From positions 1,116,001-1,180,000 of the forward strand of contig CP000474.1 in NCBI GenBank assembly GCA_000014925.1: a stretch of DNA of 64,000 bases, read 5' to 3'. The stretch is from Paenarthrobacter aurescens TC1 (GTDB lineage: Bacteria > Actinomycetota > Actinomycetes > Actinomycetales > Micrococcaceae). Below, one piece after another: positions 44,076 through 53,440 of this stretch. Position numbers and translations under genes: made by a program. The notes under the pieces were generated by a model. It was not told the origin of the DNA. It saw only the letters and a list, made by a program, of their open reading frames with translations, and did not search any database. Each line of letters begins with the position of its first letter. Within the stretch, counting starts at the first letter, position 1.

Positions 44076-45241
44076 GATGTTCTCTCCAGGATGCTGCGCA
44101 ACACCGCGCAGGCTTGCTCAATGTCGGTCGGCGTGAGGGTGGCCCGCGCGGTGAGTCGAAGACGGGACACCCCGTCCGGGACGGATGGCGGACGGAAACA
44201 CCCCACGCTGACGCCCGCCGTATGTGCTTCCTTGCTGGCGGCGAGGGCCGCTTCGGCGGACGGCATGGGTATGGACTGGACTGCTCCGGCGGAACGGTCG
44301 ACGGCGGTGCCGAGCCTCTGCAGCGCGGGTTGCAGTTGGGCAGACAGGGCGGCTGCATTGCGGTGGACGGCCGCGGCACGCCAAGGTTCGGCCCTGATGA
44401 TGCCAATGGCCGCGAGCGCGGCGGCGGCCGCAGGGGGAGCCAACGCGGTGTCGAAGATGAAGCTTCTGGCCCGGTTCACCAGATGGTCCCTGACCAGGGT
44501 TGAACCGAGGACAGCGCCGCCTTGGCTGCCGAGCGCCTTGGAAAGGGTGGCGGTGACGATGACGTTGGGATGTCCGGCCAAGCGGGTTCCTGCGATCGCC
44601 CCACACCCTTGCTGGCTTCCGGTTCCCGCGACGCCCAAGCTGTGGGCTTCGTCCACCAACAGCATGGCGTCGTGTGTTTCGGCCAGCTCCAGGAGTTCCG
44701 CAAGTGGTGATGCATCCCCGCCCACGCTATAGATGGATTCCACGGCGATGACCGCCCGCGGGTGGATGCGGTTGGCCAAAGCCTTCGCTGCGTCCTCCAC
44801 GCTGTTGTGCCTGAAATTTTTCACCTCGGAGCGGCTCAACCGGAAGCCGTCCATCAACGAGGCGTGGCATTGCTCGTCGGCCACCATCAACGTGCCTGGG
44901 CCGCCGAGGGCCGTAGTGACACCCAGATTCGCGAGGTAACCCGAGGAAAAGACCAACGCTGCGTCCGCCCCTATCAGGTGAGCGAGTTCGTGCTCCAACT
45001 CCAGGTGCAGTTCGGTGGTGCCCGCCACCAATCGCGATGACGTAGCGCCCGTCCCCCACATTGCGATGGCTTCCCGCGCAGCTTCGGCCAGCCTGGGGTC
45101 CGTGGCCAAGCCGAGGTAGTCGTTGCTGGCGAGATCAATCATCCCGGGGTTCACCCCGCGAACCAGCGGCGACCTAACCAATCCCCGGCGCTCGCGGACG
45201 CGGGCTTGGTCCTGCAGCCAGTGGGTCATTGCGGCGCTCAC
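44072..45241 (-). CDS. bioF: 8-amino-7-oxononanoate synthase
   Basis: A 389-residue PLP enzyme of the alpha-oxoamine synthase family, condensing pimeloyl thioester with alanine. Visible motifs are NDYLGLATDPR, FSSGYLANLGV, DEAHSLGVAGTGSQQGCG and the PLP lysine in TLSKALGSQGGAV. The GTG start at 45241 overlaps the bioA stop (GTGA). The longer frame from 45370 lies inside bioA and is rejected; ATG 45229 is an alternative. Confidence 0.95.
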   Translation of the reverse strand: MSAAMTHWLQDQARVRERRGLVRSPLVRGVNPGMIDLASNDYLGLATDPRLAEAAREAIAMWGTGATSSRLVAGTTELHLELEHELAHLIGADAALVFSSGYLANLGVTTALGGPGTLMVADEQCHASLMDGFRLSRSEVKNFRHNSVEDAAKALANRIHPRAVIAVESIYSVGGDASPLAELLELAETHDAMLLVDEAHSLGVAGTGSQQGCGAIAGTRLAGHPNVIVTATLSKALGSQGGAVLGSTLVRDHLVNRARSFIFDTALAPPAAAAALAAIGIIRAEPWRAAAVHRNAAALSAQLQPALQRLGTAVDRSAGAVQSIPMPSAEAALAASKEAHTAGVSVGCFRPPSVPDGVSRLRLTARATLTPTDIEQACAVLRSILERTS

Positions 45242-46563
45242 GCAGCCACCCGCTGGTTGGAGGTTTCCTCTACGGCAGCCACCATCGCAGCGGCCATCAT
45301 GCCCACTTCGGCAGCGGTACTGACATACGGCGGCATCGCGTAGACGAGGTTCCTGAACGGGCGTACCCACACCCCGTGTTTCACGGCGGCGCGAGTCACC
45401 GCAGTGACATCCACGGCGTCAGTTAGCTCAATGACCCCCACGGCGCCGAAGGTGCGAACGTCCGCAACGGCGTCGAGCTTCACTGCCGGAGCCAGGCCTG
45501 CCATGAGAGCGGCACCGACGCGTGCCACGTCCGCGCTCCAACCGCCCGCCGCAAGGATGCCCAGGCTTGCGTTTGCTGCGGCGCACGCCAGGGGATTGGC
45601 CATGAAAGTTGGCCCGTGCAGGAGAGCCCCCGCCTCGCCTGCCGAAACCGTGCGGGCAACGTCGCCCGTGCACAGCGTCGCAGCGAGGGTGAGGTAACCG
45701 CCGGTCAGGGCCTTGCCGACGCACAGAATGTCCGGGACGACCCCCGCGTGCTGCGCGGCGAAGAGCTTGCCGGTTCGCCCGAATCCCGTGGCGATCTCGT
45801 CCAGGATCAGCAGCAAACCGTGGTGGTCCGCGATCCCGCGCAGGATCCGAACACACTCGGCCGGGTACATGAACATGCCCCCCGCACCTTGGAGCATTGG
45901 CTCCACGATGATCGCGGCGAGTTCGTTGGAATGGAGCCGGGCCAGCTCTTCCACTGCGGCCCGCCACTGCTCCATGGCTGCTGCGGTGGCCGTTGCCGCC
46001 GCAGGCGGACGCGGGGCGAAGACATTGCCGGCCAACAACCCCGGGAATGAGGAATGCATGCCGTCCACGGGATCGCACACGCCCATGGCCGCGAAGGTGT
46101 CACCGTGATAGCCGCCGCGGATCGTCAGGAAGCGCTGCCGTTTGGGCAGTCCACTGGCCGTTTGGAACTGCACTGCCAGTTTGAGGGCGACCTCCACGGA
46201 GATGGAACCGGAATCTGCCAGGAACACTCGTTCCAAGCGTCGGCCCGGTTCGCCCGGTGCCATGGCCAACAGGGTTTCCGCGAGTTCCACAGCTGGTTGG
46301 TGCGTGAGCCCACCGAACATCACGTGGCTGAAAGTACTGAGCTGGCGTTGGATGGCGGCGTCCATGATGGGGTTCCGGTAGCCGTGGATCACCGACCACC
46401 AGGACGACATCGCGTCCAGCACCTCATGCGTCCGCCCCTGTTCGTTACGGAGTCGCAGCGCCACGCCGTCGGCGGCTTCTACTTCCCAGAGCGGCAGCGT
46501 TGCCGAGGCCGGCGCGTACGGGTGCCACAACGTGGCCCGGTCGCGATCGATCAGCGAGCTCAT
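45238..46563 (-). CDS. bioA: Adenosylmethionine-8-amino-7-oxononanoate aminotransferase
   Basis: A 441-residue fold-type I aminotransferase giving 7,8-diaminopelargonate. DRDRATLWHPYAP at the start, MSSWWSVIHGYRNP, IRGGYHGDTFAAMGVCDP and the PLP lysine in CVGKALTGGYLTLAATL are BioA-specific. ATG 46563 has GGGAGG upstream and overlaps the bsaP stop by 4 bases. Confidence 0.95.
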   Translation of the reverse strand: MSSLIDRDRATLWHPYAPASATLPLWEVEAADGVALRLRNEQGRTHEVLDAMSSWWSVIHGYRNPIMDAAIQRQLSTFSHVMFGGLTHQPAVELAETLLAMAPGEPGRRLERVFLADSGSISVEVALKLAVQFQTASGLPKRQRFLTIRGGYHGDTFAAMGVCDPVDGMHSSFPGLLAGNVFAPRPPAAATATAAAMEQWRAAVEELARLHSNELAAIIVEPMLQGAGGMFMYPAECVRILRGIADHHGLLLILDEIATGFGRTGKLFAAQHAGVVPDILCVGKALTGGYLTLAATLCTGDVARTVSAGEAGALLHGPTFMANPLACAAANASLGILAAGGWSADVARVGAALMAGLAPAVKLDAVADVRTFGAVGVIELTDAVDVTAVTRAAVKHGVWVRPFRNLVYAMPPYVSTAAEVGMMAAAMVAAVEETSNQRVAA

Positions 46564-46787
46564 GACATCAGCCTCCCGTGCCGGGAGCATTCAGCCGTCC
46601 ACCCCAAGGGCGTTACCTGCACTTTCATGCGGCGTCGGCACTGTGGGCAAAAGCGCGGCGGCTCCATCGCCAGGCGCTGTTGGCAGCTGTGGTGGGCGTC
46701 CGACGTCGGGCCGTCACCACCGTAGGCACCGTCACCGCCTTCGCCACCGCAGTGCCCGCAGAATTGCTGTGAAACTGCGGTGGTCAC
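46560..46787 (-). CDS. bsaP: Biotin synthase auxiliary protein BsaP
   Basis: A 75-residue Cys-rich protein with C10-x2-C13, C35, C47-x2-C50 and C67. The C-terminal half [30 protein letters not shown] matches the mycobacterial BsaP (Rv1590) type, which biotin synthase needs for turnover in actinobacteria. GTG 46787 overlaps the bioB stop (GTGA) and its own stop overlaps bioA, so it is co-translated with its partner. It is easily missed because of its size. Assignment rests on remembered family sequence and context. Confidence 0.85.
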
Positions 46788-47818
46788 AGTGACTTCTGGA
46801 ATTCCTTGATGGGCATGTTGAGCTCCACCAGGAGGTTGAGGTCGGCATTGGCGGGGCGGCCCAGAGTAGTGAGGTAGTTGCCCACGATCACGGCGTTGAT
46901 GCCGCCGAGCAGTCCCTCCCGGGTGCCGAGGTCGCCGAGGGTCAGTTCACGGCCGCCGGCGTAGCGGAGCACCGTGCGCGGCATCGCGAGCCGGAACGCG
47001 GCGATGGCACGGAGGGCGTCCTTGCCGTCCATGATGCCTTGGTTCTCCAACGGCGTGCCGGGGCGTGGGTTGAGGAAGTTCAGTGGAACCTCATGCGGTT
47101 CAAGGGCGGCGAGCTGCGCGGCGAGTTCAGCCCGTTGCGCCAGCGACTCGCCCATTCCGATCAGCGCACCGCAGCACAGTTCCATTCCGGCGGCTTTGAC
47201 CATGGCGCAAGTTTCCAGGCGTTCCTCATAGCTGTGGGTGGTGACGACCTCGGGAAAGTAGCTCCGGGCCGTTTCCAGGTTGTGGTTGTAGCGGTGCACG
47301 CCCCACTCGGCCAGCTGGTCCACCTGGCGCTGCGTGAGCATGCCCAAGGAACACGCGATGTTGATGTCCACTTCCTCGTTGATGCGGTCAATCGCGAACT
47401 TGATCTGGTTCATGAGCTTGATGTCCGGGCCACGGACTGCGGCGACGATGCAGAACTCCGTGGCACCCGTGGCGGCGGTCTCCTTGGCTGCTTTGACCAG
47501 CTCGGGGATGTCCAGCCACACACCACGAACGGGGGAGTCGAACAGGCCGGACTGGCTGCAGAAATGGCAGTCCTCGGGGCAGCCGCCGGTCTTGATGGAG
47601 ATGATGCCTTCCACTTCCACGTCCTCGCCGCAGTGCTTGAGGCGAACCTCGTGGGCGAGTTGCAGGGCTTCCGGGATGGCGTCGTCGGGGAGCTCCAGGA
47701 TGTGGATGAGTTGGGATTCGTTCAGGCCTTCGCCCCGTTCGAGGACCTGCTCGCGGGCGGTTTCCAGGATGGCGTAGGAGGCGGTTTCCCGGGGTGCTTG
47801 GGTTGCTCTGGTGGTCAT
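46784..47818 (-). CDS. bioB: Biotin synthase
   Basis: A 344-residue radical-SAM enzyme inserting sulfur into dethiobiotin. The [4Fe-4S] motif is C80-PED-C84-HF-C87-SQS; other family blocks are [29 protein letters not shown] and [16 protein letters not shown] 47818 is the standard start, but AAGGA lies only one base upstream, so either an upstream start or an unusual (possibly leaderless) initiation may apply. It is the first gene of bioB-bsaP-bioA-bioF-bioD-P450. A frame extending far upstream (to 49603) is an antisense artefact. Confidence 0.94.
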
Positions 47819-47852
47819 GTCCTTGACGGTATCCGTGCTGGTGACGGGCAAT

Positions 47853-47871
47853 TTTGTGGGGTGCACACAAA
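47853..47871. promoter_or_regulatory. Inverted repeat TTTGTG-N7-CACAAA before bioB
   Basis: Six-bp perfect arms 35 bases upstream of the bioB ATG in the divergent region with the permease gene. Possible site for a biotin-responsive repressor; it does not match a BioQ or BirA site known to me. Confidence 0.35.
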
Positions 47872-48013
47872 CGGAGCTGGTTGATTTTGGACTTGAACGC
47901 ACGGGGCAGCTGGTGCAGAAGTTACAGCTGCGAAACATGGACGTGACTGAATTGACGCGCTGCGTGACTAGCGTCGTGGGCGAGGCAAAGTCCCCTGACG
48001 AAAGCGACGACGA

Positions 48014-49741
48014 ATGACCGACGACAAGGCGAGCACCGCCACACTGGAACCGACGACGGCGGGAGGCACCGCCGTCGGAATCGGTACTACGGGCATACCG
48101 GCGGCAGGCAACGCCGACGCGATGAGTGCCGCGAAGGAGAGCCTGGAAGATTACACGCTCCGGTTCGCCCCGCGGTCCTACCGGAAATGGAGCGCCGGTG
48201 TGGTGGCGACCAGTGCCCTGGGTGGCATTGCATACCTGGCCGACTTCTCGATCGGCGCGAACATCGGCATCGCCTATGGAACAGTGAACGCGATCTTTGG
48301 CATCATCGTGGCGGCAGTGATCATCTTCGCCACAGGATTCCCGCTGGCCTACTATGCAGCCCGCTACAACATTGACCTGGACCTCATCACCCGGGGTTCG
48401 GGCTTTGGCTACTACGGCTCCGTGGTCACCAACATCATCTTTGCCACCTTCACGTTCATTTTCTTCGCACTCGAGGGCTCCATCATGGCCCAAGGGCTGC
48501 AGCTGGGCCTCGGCATTCCGCAGTGGATCGGCTATGCGGTGTCCACCATCATCATCATTCCGCTGGTGATCTACGGGATGAAAACCTTGGCCACCTTGCA
48601 GGTGTGGACCACGCCCCTGTGGTTGCTGCTCATGGTGGTTCCCGTGGGCTACCTGCTGCTGTCCCATCCCGAGAGCATCGATGCCTTCTTCGCTTTCACG
48701 GGTGCTTCCGGCGAAGGCGGCCCCAACCTGGCTTCGGTGATGCTGGCCGCAGGTGTCTGCTTGTCCCTCATGGCGCAGATCGCGGAGCAGATCGACTACC
48801 TTCGCTTCATGCCGCCCAAGACCGCCGAAAACAAGGGTGCTTGGTGGCGCGCAGTGATCCTCGCCGGACCAGGCTGGGTCATCTTCGGTGCCATCAAACA
48901 GATCATTGGCCTGTTCATTGCGATCTACCTCATCGCCAAGCTCGACCCCGCAGCCGCTTCTTCCGCAAATGAGCCGGTTCACCAGTTCCTGGGCGTCTAC
49001 GAAGAGATGATGCCGGCCTGGCTCGCCATGACCCTGGCCGTGGTGCTGGTGGTCATCTCGCAGATCAAGATCAACGTCACCAACGCCTACTCCGGATCGC
49101 TCGCCTGGACCAACTCCTTCACGCGCATCACCAAAACCTACCCGGGCCGCATGGTGTTCGTGGTGGTCAACCTGGTCATCGCGCTGATCCTCATGGAATC
49201 GAACATGTTCGAGTTCCTCAACACGATCCTGGGCTTCTACGCCAACTGCGCCATGGCCTGGGTTGTCACGGTGGCCTCGGACATAGCCATCAACAAGTAC
49301 CTGCTGAAGATTTCGCCCAAGGTCCCGGAATTCCGCCGCGGGATGCTCTATGCCGTGAACCCGGTGGGCTTCGTATCCATGCTCGTCTCTGCCGGGGTGT
49401 CCATTGCAGTGTTCTTCGGGGCATTCGGTGCAGCGGTCCAACCGTTCTCGCCGATCTTCGCCGTGGGCCTGGCCTTGGTGTTGCCGCCTGTGTTGGCTCT
49501 GGTGACGCGAGGCCGCTACTACCTTCGCCGGACCGACGACGGCATCGACCTGCCGATGTTCGACGCCGACGGTAACCCGAGCGACCAGAAGCTCCTCTGC
49601 CACGTTACCGGGCTTGAGTTCGAACGCCCGGACATGCTCCGCTCAGCCCAGGACGGGCCCGACGGCGAACCCCAGTACATCTCGTCCCTCGCCTTGTCTA
49701 CGGACAAGTCGGGCGAGTTGGTACTCCCGGCACAGAAGTAG
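48014..49741 (+). CDS. NCS1-family purine/cytosine-type permease
   Basis: A 575-residue transporter. A Thr/Ala-rich leader of about 45 residues precedes roughly 12 helices of the NCS1 (Transp_cyt_pur) family: [41 protein letters not shown], and [19 protein letters not shown] [14 protein letters not shown] in helix 8. NCS1 members import cytosine, purines, hydantoins, thiamine precursors or related heterocycles with H+ or Na+. The C-terminal 70 residues are hydrophilic. ATG 48014 has only a weak ribosome site; ATG 48122 is possible. Divergence from bioB raises the possibility of biotin-linked or vitamin transport, but nothing in the sequence proves it. Confidence 0.82.
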   Translation: MTDDKASTATLEPTTAGGTAVGIGTTGIPAAGNADAMSAAKESLEDYTLRFAPRSYRKWSAGVVATSALGGIAYLADFSIGANIGIAYGTVNAIFGIIVAAVIIFATGFPLAYYAARYNIDLDLITRGSGFGYYGSVVTNIIFATFTFIFFALEGSIMAQGLQLGLGIPQWIGYAVSTIIIIPLVIYGMKTLATLQVWTTPLWLLLMVVPVGYLLLSHPESIDAFFAFTGASGEGGPNLASVMLAAGVCLSLMAQIAEQIDYLRFMPPKTAENKGAWWRAVILAGPGWVIFGAIKQIIGLFIAIYLIAKLDPAAASSANEPVHQFLGVYEEMMPAWLAMTLAVVLVVISQIKINVTNAYSGSLAWTNSFTRITKTYPGRMVFVVVNLVIALILMESNMFEFLNTILGFYANCAMAWVVTVASDIAINKYLLKISPKVPEFRRGMLYAVNPVGFVSMLVSAGVSIAVFFGAFGAAVQPFSPIFAVGLALVLPPVLALVTRGRYYLRRTDDGIDLPMFDADGNPSDQKLLCHVTGLEFERPDMLRSAQDGPDGEPQYISSLALSTDKSGELVLPAQK

Positions 49742-49786
49742 TCCCCCAACCCAACTGAGGGACAGCACCTGCTTGGGTTTACGTGA

Positions 49787-49819
49787 ACGCCCCGGCTTCC
49801 ATTGGGGGAGCCGGGGCGT
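49787..49819 (+). terminator. Terminator between the permease and csbD-like genes
   Basis: ACGCCCCGGCT and AGCCGGGGCGT form a perfect 11-bp stem with an 11-base loop. It lies between convergent genes and may serve both strands. Confidence 0.8.
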
Positions 49820-49846
49820 TGCGCTGTGTGTTTAGTGTGCTGCGGC

Positions 49847-50032
49847 CTACTTGTCGAAGGCGTCCTTCGCGGTGTCCTTGACGTTCTCGCCGGCCTGCTT
49901 GGTCTTGGCAGCCGCTTGGTCAGCGACACCTTCGGCCTGCAGCTTCTGGTTGTTCGTGGCGTCACCCAAGGCTTCCTTCGCCTTGCCGGTGACTTCCTGC
50001 GCCTTGTTGCTGATCTTGTCTCCGAGTCCCAT
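49847..50032 (-). CDS. CsbD-like stress protein
   Basis: A 61-residue Lys/Ala/Glu-rich helical protein: MGLGDKISNKAQEVTGKAKE, then QAEGVADQAAAKTKQ. This is the CsbD pattern of small general-stress proteins. ATG 50032 has AAGGAG five bases upstream. Biochemical role unknown. Confidence 0.85.
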   Translation of the reverse strand: MGLGDKISNKAQEVTGKAKEALGDATNNQKLQAEGVADQAAAKTKQAGENVKDTAKDAFDK

Positions 50033-50140
50033 GGGCTCTCCTTCGATGTAATCCAACACTGACGATTGCTAGGCTAACGAGCAAGTCTGGGTACTTCCTG
50101 AACATCTCCCACGAATCGTAAGGGTGCTTACACTGAGATC

Positions 50141-51124
50141 ATGGCTGAGGAGACCCGCAACGAAGACACGGAGCAAACCGAGCTCGACGAGGACATCGCC
50201 ATGGCGCTGGTGAACCACGTCATCAACACCCCGGACGATCCCGAGGGTGAGACAGATCCGAGAACCAAGTATCCGTCCCAAGAATTTGAGCCGCAGACAC
50301 AGGACTATCCCGGATGGACGGAGGCGATGAACCCGAGGCCTGATCACGGCGAGCAAAGCTATGTGGGACATCACCGCATGATGGGCATGCGGGCATTGAT
50401 CACTGGTGGCGACAGTGGGATCGGCAGGGCAGTAGCCATTGCCTATGCCCGCGAAGGCGCAGATGTCGCGTTCACTTACCTGCCCGAAGAAGAACAGGAC
50501 GCCGAGCAGACCGTCCAGCTCATCGAAGACGCCGGCAGCAGGGCCTTGGCATTGCCGGGCGACTTGCAGGACGAAGAGTTCTGCCAGGAAGTCATCGCCC
50601 AGACCGTGGCCGAATTCGATGGCCTCAACGTCCTGGTGAACAACGCAGGCTTCCAGATGACCACCGCGCAGGGCATGGAGGACCTGAGCAGCGAACAGTT
50701 CGATCGGACTTTCAAAACCAACGTCTATGCGCTGTTCTGGCTCACCAAGGCCGCCTTGCCGCACCTGAAGCCCGGCGCCGCGATCATCAACACTTCTTCC
50801 ATTCAGGGCTACCATCCCAGTCCGTCGCTGATGGACTATGCAGCCACCAAGGCGGCCATCAACAGCATGACCTTCTCCCTGGCAGAATCACTCGGACCCA
50901 AGGGGATCAGGGTCAATGCAGTGGCGCCGGGTCCTGTATGGACACCCCTGCAACCGCCCACGCAGCCCGCGGAAAAGATCGAGAAGTTCGGTCAGGACAC
51001 CCCGCTGGGCAGGGCGGGGCAGCCTGCCGAACTCGCCGCCACCTACGTGCTGCTGGCCACCGAAGAATCCAGCTACATTTCAGGATCAGTCATTGGGGTG
51101 ACCGGCGGAAAGCACCTGGCCTAG
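50141..51124 (+). CDS. SDR oxidoreductase with acidic N-terminal extension (YghA/YdaD-like)
   Basis: A 327-residue SDR. Residues 1-80 are an acidic extension ending in TKYPSQEFEPQTQDYPGWTEAMNP, the signature of the stress-linked YghA/YdaD group. The Rossmann core follows with ALITGGDSGIGRAVAIAYAREGAD, NNAG, catalytic Ser in INTSSIQGYHPS and YAATKAA. The substrate is unknown (aldehyde or alcohol reduction is common). It is next to csbD- and zinc-ADH-type genes, which suggests a general-stress neighbourhood. Confidence 0.88.
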   Translation: MAEETRNEDTEQTELDEDIAMALVNHVINTPDDPEGETDPRTKYPSQEFEPQTQDYPGWTEAMNPRPDHGEQSYVGHHRMMGMRALITGGDSGIGRAVAIAYAREGADVAFTYLPEEEQDAEQTVQLIEDAGSRALALPGDLQDEEFCQEVIAQTVAEFDGLNVLVNNAGFQMTTAQGMEDLSSEQFDRTFKTNVYALFWLTKAALPHLKPGAAIINTSSIQGYHPSPSLMDYAATKAAINSMTFSLAESLGPKGIRVNAVAPGPVWTPLQPPTQPAEKIEKFGQDTPLGRAGQPAELAATYVLLATEESSYISGSVIGVTGGKHLA

Positions 51125-51148
51125 TGGACTCTGACGTCCGGGGATGTG

Positions 51149-52324
51149 TCAGGGCTTGAGCACCACTTTGATGCAGCCGTCCTGCTTCTTCTGGAACTTC
51201 TCGTAGAGGGCCGGTGCCTCATCCAGTCCTCCCGTGTGGGTGACCAGATGCATGACCCCCAGCGGATCGGCGTCGTCCTCCACCAAAGGGAGCAGATCGT
51301 CAATCCAACTGCGAACATTGCATTGACCCATGCGGAGCTGGATTTGCTTGTCGAACATGGTCATGAGGGGCATAGGATCGGCCTGTCCGCCGTACACGCC
51401 GCTCAGTGAAATGGTCCCGCCTCGTCGCACCAGGTCCACCGCGGTGTGAAGCGCGGCAAGCCGGTCAACGCTCATGGTTTCCATGGCGACCTGCGCCGGC
51501 TTGTCCGGGAGCAAAGAGACCGCCCGGTGAAGGAAAGATGCCACCGGGGATCCGTGAGCTTCCATACCCACGGCGTCCACCACGGAGTCCGGGCCGCGGC
51601 CCAGCGTCTGCTCACGGATCTGCTCGGCGACGTGGGAGCTGTAGTCCATGGTCTCTATGCCATGCGTCTCCGCCATCGCGCGGCGCTCCGGGACCGGGTC
51701 TACGCCAATCACCCTGAAGCCCTTGTGGACGCCAATCCTCGCGGCGAACTGGCCCACGGGACCGAGCCCGAGCACAGCAAGCGTGCCACCCTCCGGCACG
51801 TTCGCATACTCAACTGCCTGCCACGCTGTGGGCAGGATGTCCGAGAGGAACAGGTAACGCTCATCCGGAGCATCCGAATCGATTTTGACGGGGCCGTAGT
51901 CTGCGAAGGGAACACGCAGATATTGCGCCTGCCCGCCGGGGACCGAGCCATAAAGTTCGGAGTAGCCGAAAAGTGCCGCCCCTGATCCCTTCGCTGTCAC
52001 CTGCGTGGTTTCACATTGCGACTGAAGGCCTTGGTTACACATATAGCAATGCCCGCAAGAGATGTTGAACGGCACTACAACGCGGTCGCCCTTCTTCAGC
52101 CGGTGGACTTCAGAGCCCACCTCCTCCACGATTCCCATGGGCTCGTGGCCGATGACGTCGCCCTTATGCATGTAGGGGCCCAGCACCTCATAGAGGTGGA
52201 GGTCGGAGCCGCAAATGGCTGTGGAGGTAATCCGGACAATCGCGTCCGTGGGTTCCTGGATGGAGGGGTCCGGGACGTCTTCGACGCTGAGCGAACGCCG
52301 GCCCTGCCATGTCACTGCTTTCAC
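51149..52324 (-). CDS. Zinc-dependent alcohol dehydrogenase (formaldehyde-DH-like)
   Basis: A 391-residue medium-chain dehydrogenase. Catalytic zinc ligands sit in AICGSDLH and IGHEPMGIVEEVG, structural-zinc cysteines in CGHCYMCNQGLQSQC, and the NAD site is LAVLGLGPVGQFAARIG. The long variable region after VDAVGMEAHGS matches the glutathione-independent formaldehyde dehydrogenase-like subgroup. It is convergent with the SDR gene. Confidence 0.88.
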   Translation of the reverse strand: MKAVTWQGRRSLSVEDVPDPSIQEPTDAIVRITSTAICGSDLHLYEVLGPYMHKGDVIGHEPMGIVEEVGSEVHRLKKGDRVVVPFNISCGHCYMCNQGLQSQCETTQVTAKGSGAALFGYSELYGSVPGGQAQYLRVPFADYGPVKIDSDAPDERYLFLSDILPTAWQAVEYANVPEGGTLAVLGLGPVGQFAARIGVHKGFRVIGVDPVPERRAMAETHGIETMDYSSHVAEQIREQTLGRGPDSVVDAVGMEAHGSPVASFLHRAVSLLPDKPAQVAMETMSVDRLAALHTAVDLVRRGGTISLSGVYGGQADPMPLMTMFDKQIQLRMGQCNVRSWIDDLLPLVEDDADPLGVMHLVTHTGGLDEAPALYEKFQKKQDGCIKVVLKP

Positions 52325-52458
52325 GATTGGTTCTCCCTGCGTTACGGCTGGCTGGGTCCCTCGCTGCTGGAGACCCTCCCAGCGAAGCAGAGATAGCGCG
52401 GGCGCACAAGGCTGCCCGGCCCCTCGACACCGCCAAGGGGCGGGCTTAGATTGAGGCC

Positions 52459-52662
52459 ATGAGCGACCAACCGAACGAAGCTGAAGTGACGCCGTCCAAA
52501 GCCTCGGAGCCTGAGGTGCCTGCCGCCGTCGAGCATGACAGCGGTGAGGCCGGAACGGGCGATTTCACCACCGAACTGGACCCCACGTTCATCCCGGACG
52601 AAAGCGGTGAGACTCCGGAAGAGAAGCGCGCCAGGGAGCAACCGGAAGCGACGGGGAGCTGA
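52459..52662 (+). CDS. Small acidic hypothetical protein
   Basis: A 67-residue hydrophilic, Glu/Pro/Ser-rich protein behind TTGAGG, with no hydrophobic segment; it is probably disordered. ELDPTFIPDESGETPEEKRARE is the only ordered-looking motif. Function unknown. After it comes a 236-base stretch without genes before the next start, in which I see nothing clear. Confidence 0.5.
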   Translation: MSDQPNEAEVTPSKASEPEVPAAVEHDSGEAGTGDFTTELDPTFIPDESGETPEEKRAREQPEATGS

Positions 52663-52898
52663 AACTAGTAAGTACCCTGATTGATGGTGTTAAGCTGATG
52701 GAGGGAGAGAGTTTTCGGGCAGAGCTGACCGAGGAGTGATCGCGTTATCCAAAGCCGTTGTGGCTTCCGAATGGAGCTGCCCGCCTGAAAGGCCCGCACC
52801 GTTTCGAGGTTGCCCCAGCGGGGTACACCAGAGGTACCAAGCACAGCGTGGGCCACGAGCGGCGCCCACAGAAGCCGCTCACCAGGGAGGTAATCCAC

Positions 52899-53414
52899 AT
52901 GGATACAGGACAACTGGTACTTATTATCGTGCTGGCCGTCGTCGTCATCGCCGCTGTGATTGTCGCAGTTGTTGTGGGGCGTCGTAAAAAGGCTGAGGTC
53001 AACCGCCACCGCGCCGAAGAGTTGCGCGAGAAGGCGGCTGAGGAAGCCATCGGCGCACACCAGGCGAAGGCCGAATCTGCACAGGCGGAGGCCAACGCGC
53101 TGCAGGCCGAAGTCGAGGCGGAACGACTCCGAAAGGACGCGGAACGCCACGCCGAGAAGGCCAACGAAGCCCACGGGCGCGTCGAAGAACAACTTCGCCA
53201 TGCGGACAAACTGGACCCGAAGACGAACCCGGACCGTTCACATGACGCGAACCGTTCACAGGACGCGGACTACTCACAGGACGCGAACCGCTCACATGAC
53301 GCGGACCGCGATCGCTCCCATGTCGCCGAGGGTGAGCGTCTCACCAGGGACCGCAGCGGGCGCGAGGGCACACCACGTGACGGCTCGACGCGTGAGGGTG
53401 ACAGGAACCTATAG
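52899..53414 (+). CDS. Membrane-anchored coiled-coil protein with short tandem repeats
   Basis: A 171-residue protein behind GGGAGG. One N-terminal helix (LVLIIVLAVVVIAAVIVAVVVG) is followed by RRKK and a Glu/Ala/Lys coiled coil (about 30-100; EELREKAAEEAIGAHQAKAE). The acidic, low-complexity tail repeats six-residue units of the form S-H/Q-D-A-N/D-R about five times (DNA 53228-53315, 18-base period). The longer frame from 52758 lacks a ribosome site. Similar actinobacterial proteins are uncharacterised. Confidence 0.65.
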   Translation: MDTGQLVLIIVLAVVVIAAVIVAVVVGRRKKAEVNRHRAEELREKAAEEAIGAHQAKAESAQAEANALQAEVEAERLRKDAERHAEKANEAHGRVEEQLRHADKLDPKTNPDRSHDANRSQDADYSQDANRSHDADRDRSHVAEGERLTRDRSGREGTPRDGSTREGDRNL

Positions 53415-53440
53415 TTTCAGCGAAGAAACGGAGGCAGGAA

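Noticed and set aside
47811..48017. 68-residue plus-strand frame overlapping the bioB start and ending in ATGA with the permease
   Set aside because: The end-to-start overlap is suggestive, but there is no ribosome site, its start lies inside bioB, and the sequence has no recognisable feature. Left out unless conservation shows otherwise.
47819..49603. Minus-strand frame extending bioB upstream to a 939-residue protein
   Set aside because: It runs antisense through the NCS1 permease gene. The BioB family begins near 47818, and the upstream residues are His/Asp/Gly-rich in the manner of antisense GC-rich frames.
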